Positions 20,226-20,333 of a DNA stretch of 20,333 bases are shown piece by piece. The stretch is taken from contig JAPFFF010000541.1 of assembly GCA_039105265.1 (NCBI GenBank), forward strand, positions 1 to 20,333, in the 5' to 3' direction. The position numbers and the translations under genes are program-made. Under the pieces are notes generated by a model that had not been told where the DNA came from, made no database searches, and worked only from the letters and a program-made list of their open reading frames with translations. The stretch's first letter is position 1. Each line of letters begins with the position of its first letter. The DNA is from Tritrichomonas musculus. Taxonomy: Eukaryota; Parabasalia; Tritrichomonadida; Tritrichomonadidae.

Positions 20226-20333
20226 GGAAGCGACACTACACGTTCCCGGGAAGTCACCCAGCCCAGTACTGATGCAGCCCGCGACTGCTTAATTTCCAGG
20301 TTCGGAATGGAGCTGGATGTATCCAGCCGGGTA
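20226..20333 (-). rRNA. 5S rRNA: 5S rRNA, unit 6, cut by the window edge
   Basis: 108 of about 118 bases are present and match the other copies. The missing ten are the 5' end, beyond the window. Terminator at 20216-20225. Whether a second 5S follows cannot be seen. Confidence 0.92.

Larger units (their letters stand above)
1..20333 (-). repeat. Tandem array of 5S-(5S)-HSP70-tRNA-Phe units
   Basis: Five full units and most of a sixth are repeated head to tail. The period is 3606-3607 bp with two 5S genes and 3321 bp with one. All genes point the same way. The 285-bp difference is a 287-bp loss of one 5S repeat offset by two single-base poly-A gains. Spacers are as well conserved as coding sequence, with only scattered single-base differences apart from two structural variants (the single 5S in unit 2 and an upstream deletion in unit 6). 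This pattern is that of concerted evolution by unequal exchange or gene conversion. The window starts just before a tRNA gene and ends within a 5S gene, so neither end of the array is visible. Confidence 0.97.

Noticed and set aside
1-20333. CRISPR array or transposon-driven repeat
   Set aside because: The repeats are kilobase-scale gene units without spacers of unique sequence. No transposase, reverse transcriptase, terminal inverted repeats or target-site duplications were seen.
1-20333. Entamoeba tRNA/5S array
   Set aside because: Entamoeba does array tRNA and 5S genes, but its genes strongly favour AGA for Arg and AAA for Lys. Here CGT and AAG/AAC are common, and no short tandem repeats of the Entamoeba type separate the genes. 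Not excluded outright.
1-20333. The whole array as an assembly artefact
   Set aside because: Units differ by consistent linked markers, a recombinant 5S junction and a private deletion, which copying of one unit by an assembler would not create. The exact unit number and order remain uncertain without reads.

Overview
The window lies entirely inside a head-to-tail tandem array, and every gene is on the minus strand. Read in the direction of transcription, one unit holds one or two 5S rRNA genes, an intronless cytosolic HSP70 gene and a tRNA-Phe(GAA) gene. There are six HSP70 genes, six tRNA-Phe genes, nine complete 5S genes and a tenth 5S cut by the right edge. HSP70-to-HSP70 distances are 3606, 3321, 3606, 3607 and 3606 bp. 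The short period belongs to the one unit with a single 5S gene. No single-copy flank is present, so the length of the array and its genomic location are unknown.

Organism: the genes are eukaryotic. The evidence is an EEVD-ending HSP70, a eukaryotic-type 5S and Pol III poly-T terminators in very AT-rich spacers. A TCATTTTT initiator-like motif lies 27 nt upstream of the HSP70 start. The stop codon reads into TAAA. HSP70 uses mostly CGT for Arg and favours AAG and AAC. Together these point to a trichomonad-like parabasalid, but this is inference. From memory, Tritrichomonas foetus 5S intergenic regions have been reported to carry a ubiquitin gene, a close precedent for a Pol II stress gene inside a 5S array. 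Entamoeba also arrays tRNA and 5S genes, but this codon use fits it less well.

Layout, left to right on the + strand: unit 1 (tRNA 12-84, HSP70 333-2309, 5S at 2723 and 3010); unit 2 (tRNA 3618, HSP70 3939-5915, one 5S at 6330); unit 3 (6939, 7260-9236, 5S at 9650 and 9937); unit 4 (10545, 10866-12842, 5S at 13257 and 13544); unit 5 (14152, 14473-16449, 5S at 16863 and 17150); unit 6 (17758, 18079-20055, partial 5S at 20226). The rest is AT-rich spacer in which I recognise no further gene.

The units are nearly identical in spacers as well as genes, which indicates homogenisation at DNA level. The few differences are informative. Three clustered synonymous changes separate HSP70 copies 2 and 4 from 1, 3, 5 and 6. 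Unit 2 carries a hybrid 5S 3' flank, the expected product of recombination between the two 5S repeats. Unit 6 lacks 244 bp of HSP70 upstream sequence. All the products serve protein synthesis and folding: a 5S ribosomal RNA, a tRNA and the main cytosolic chaperone. Pol III and Pol II genes alternate in one amplified block.
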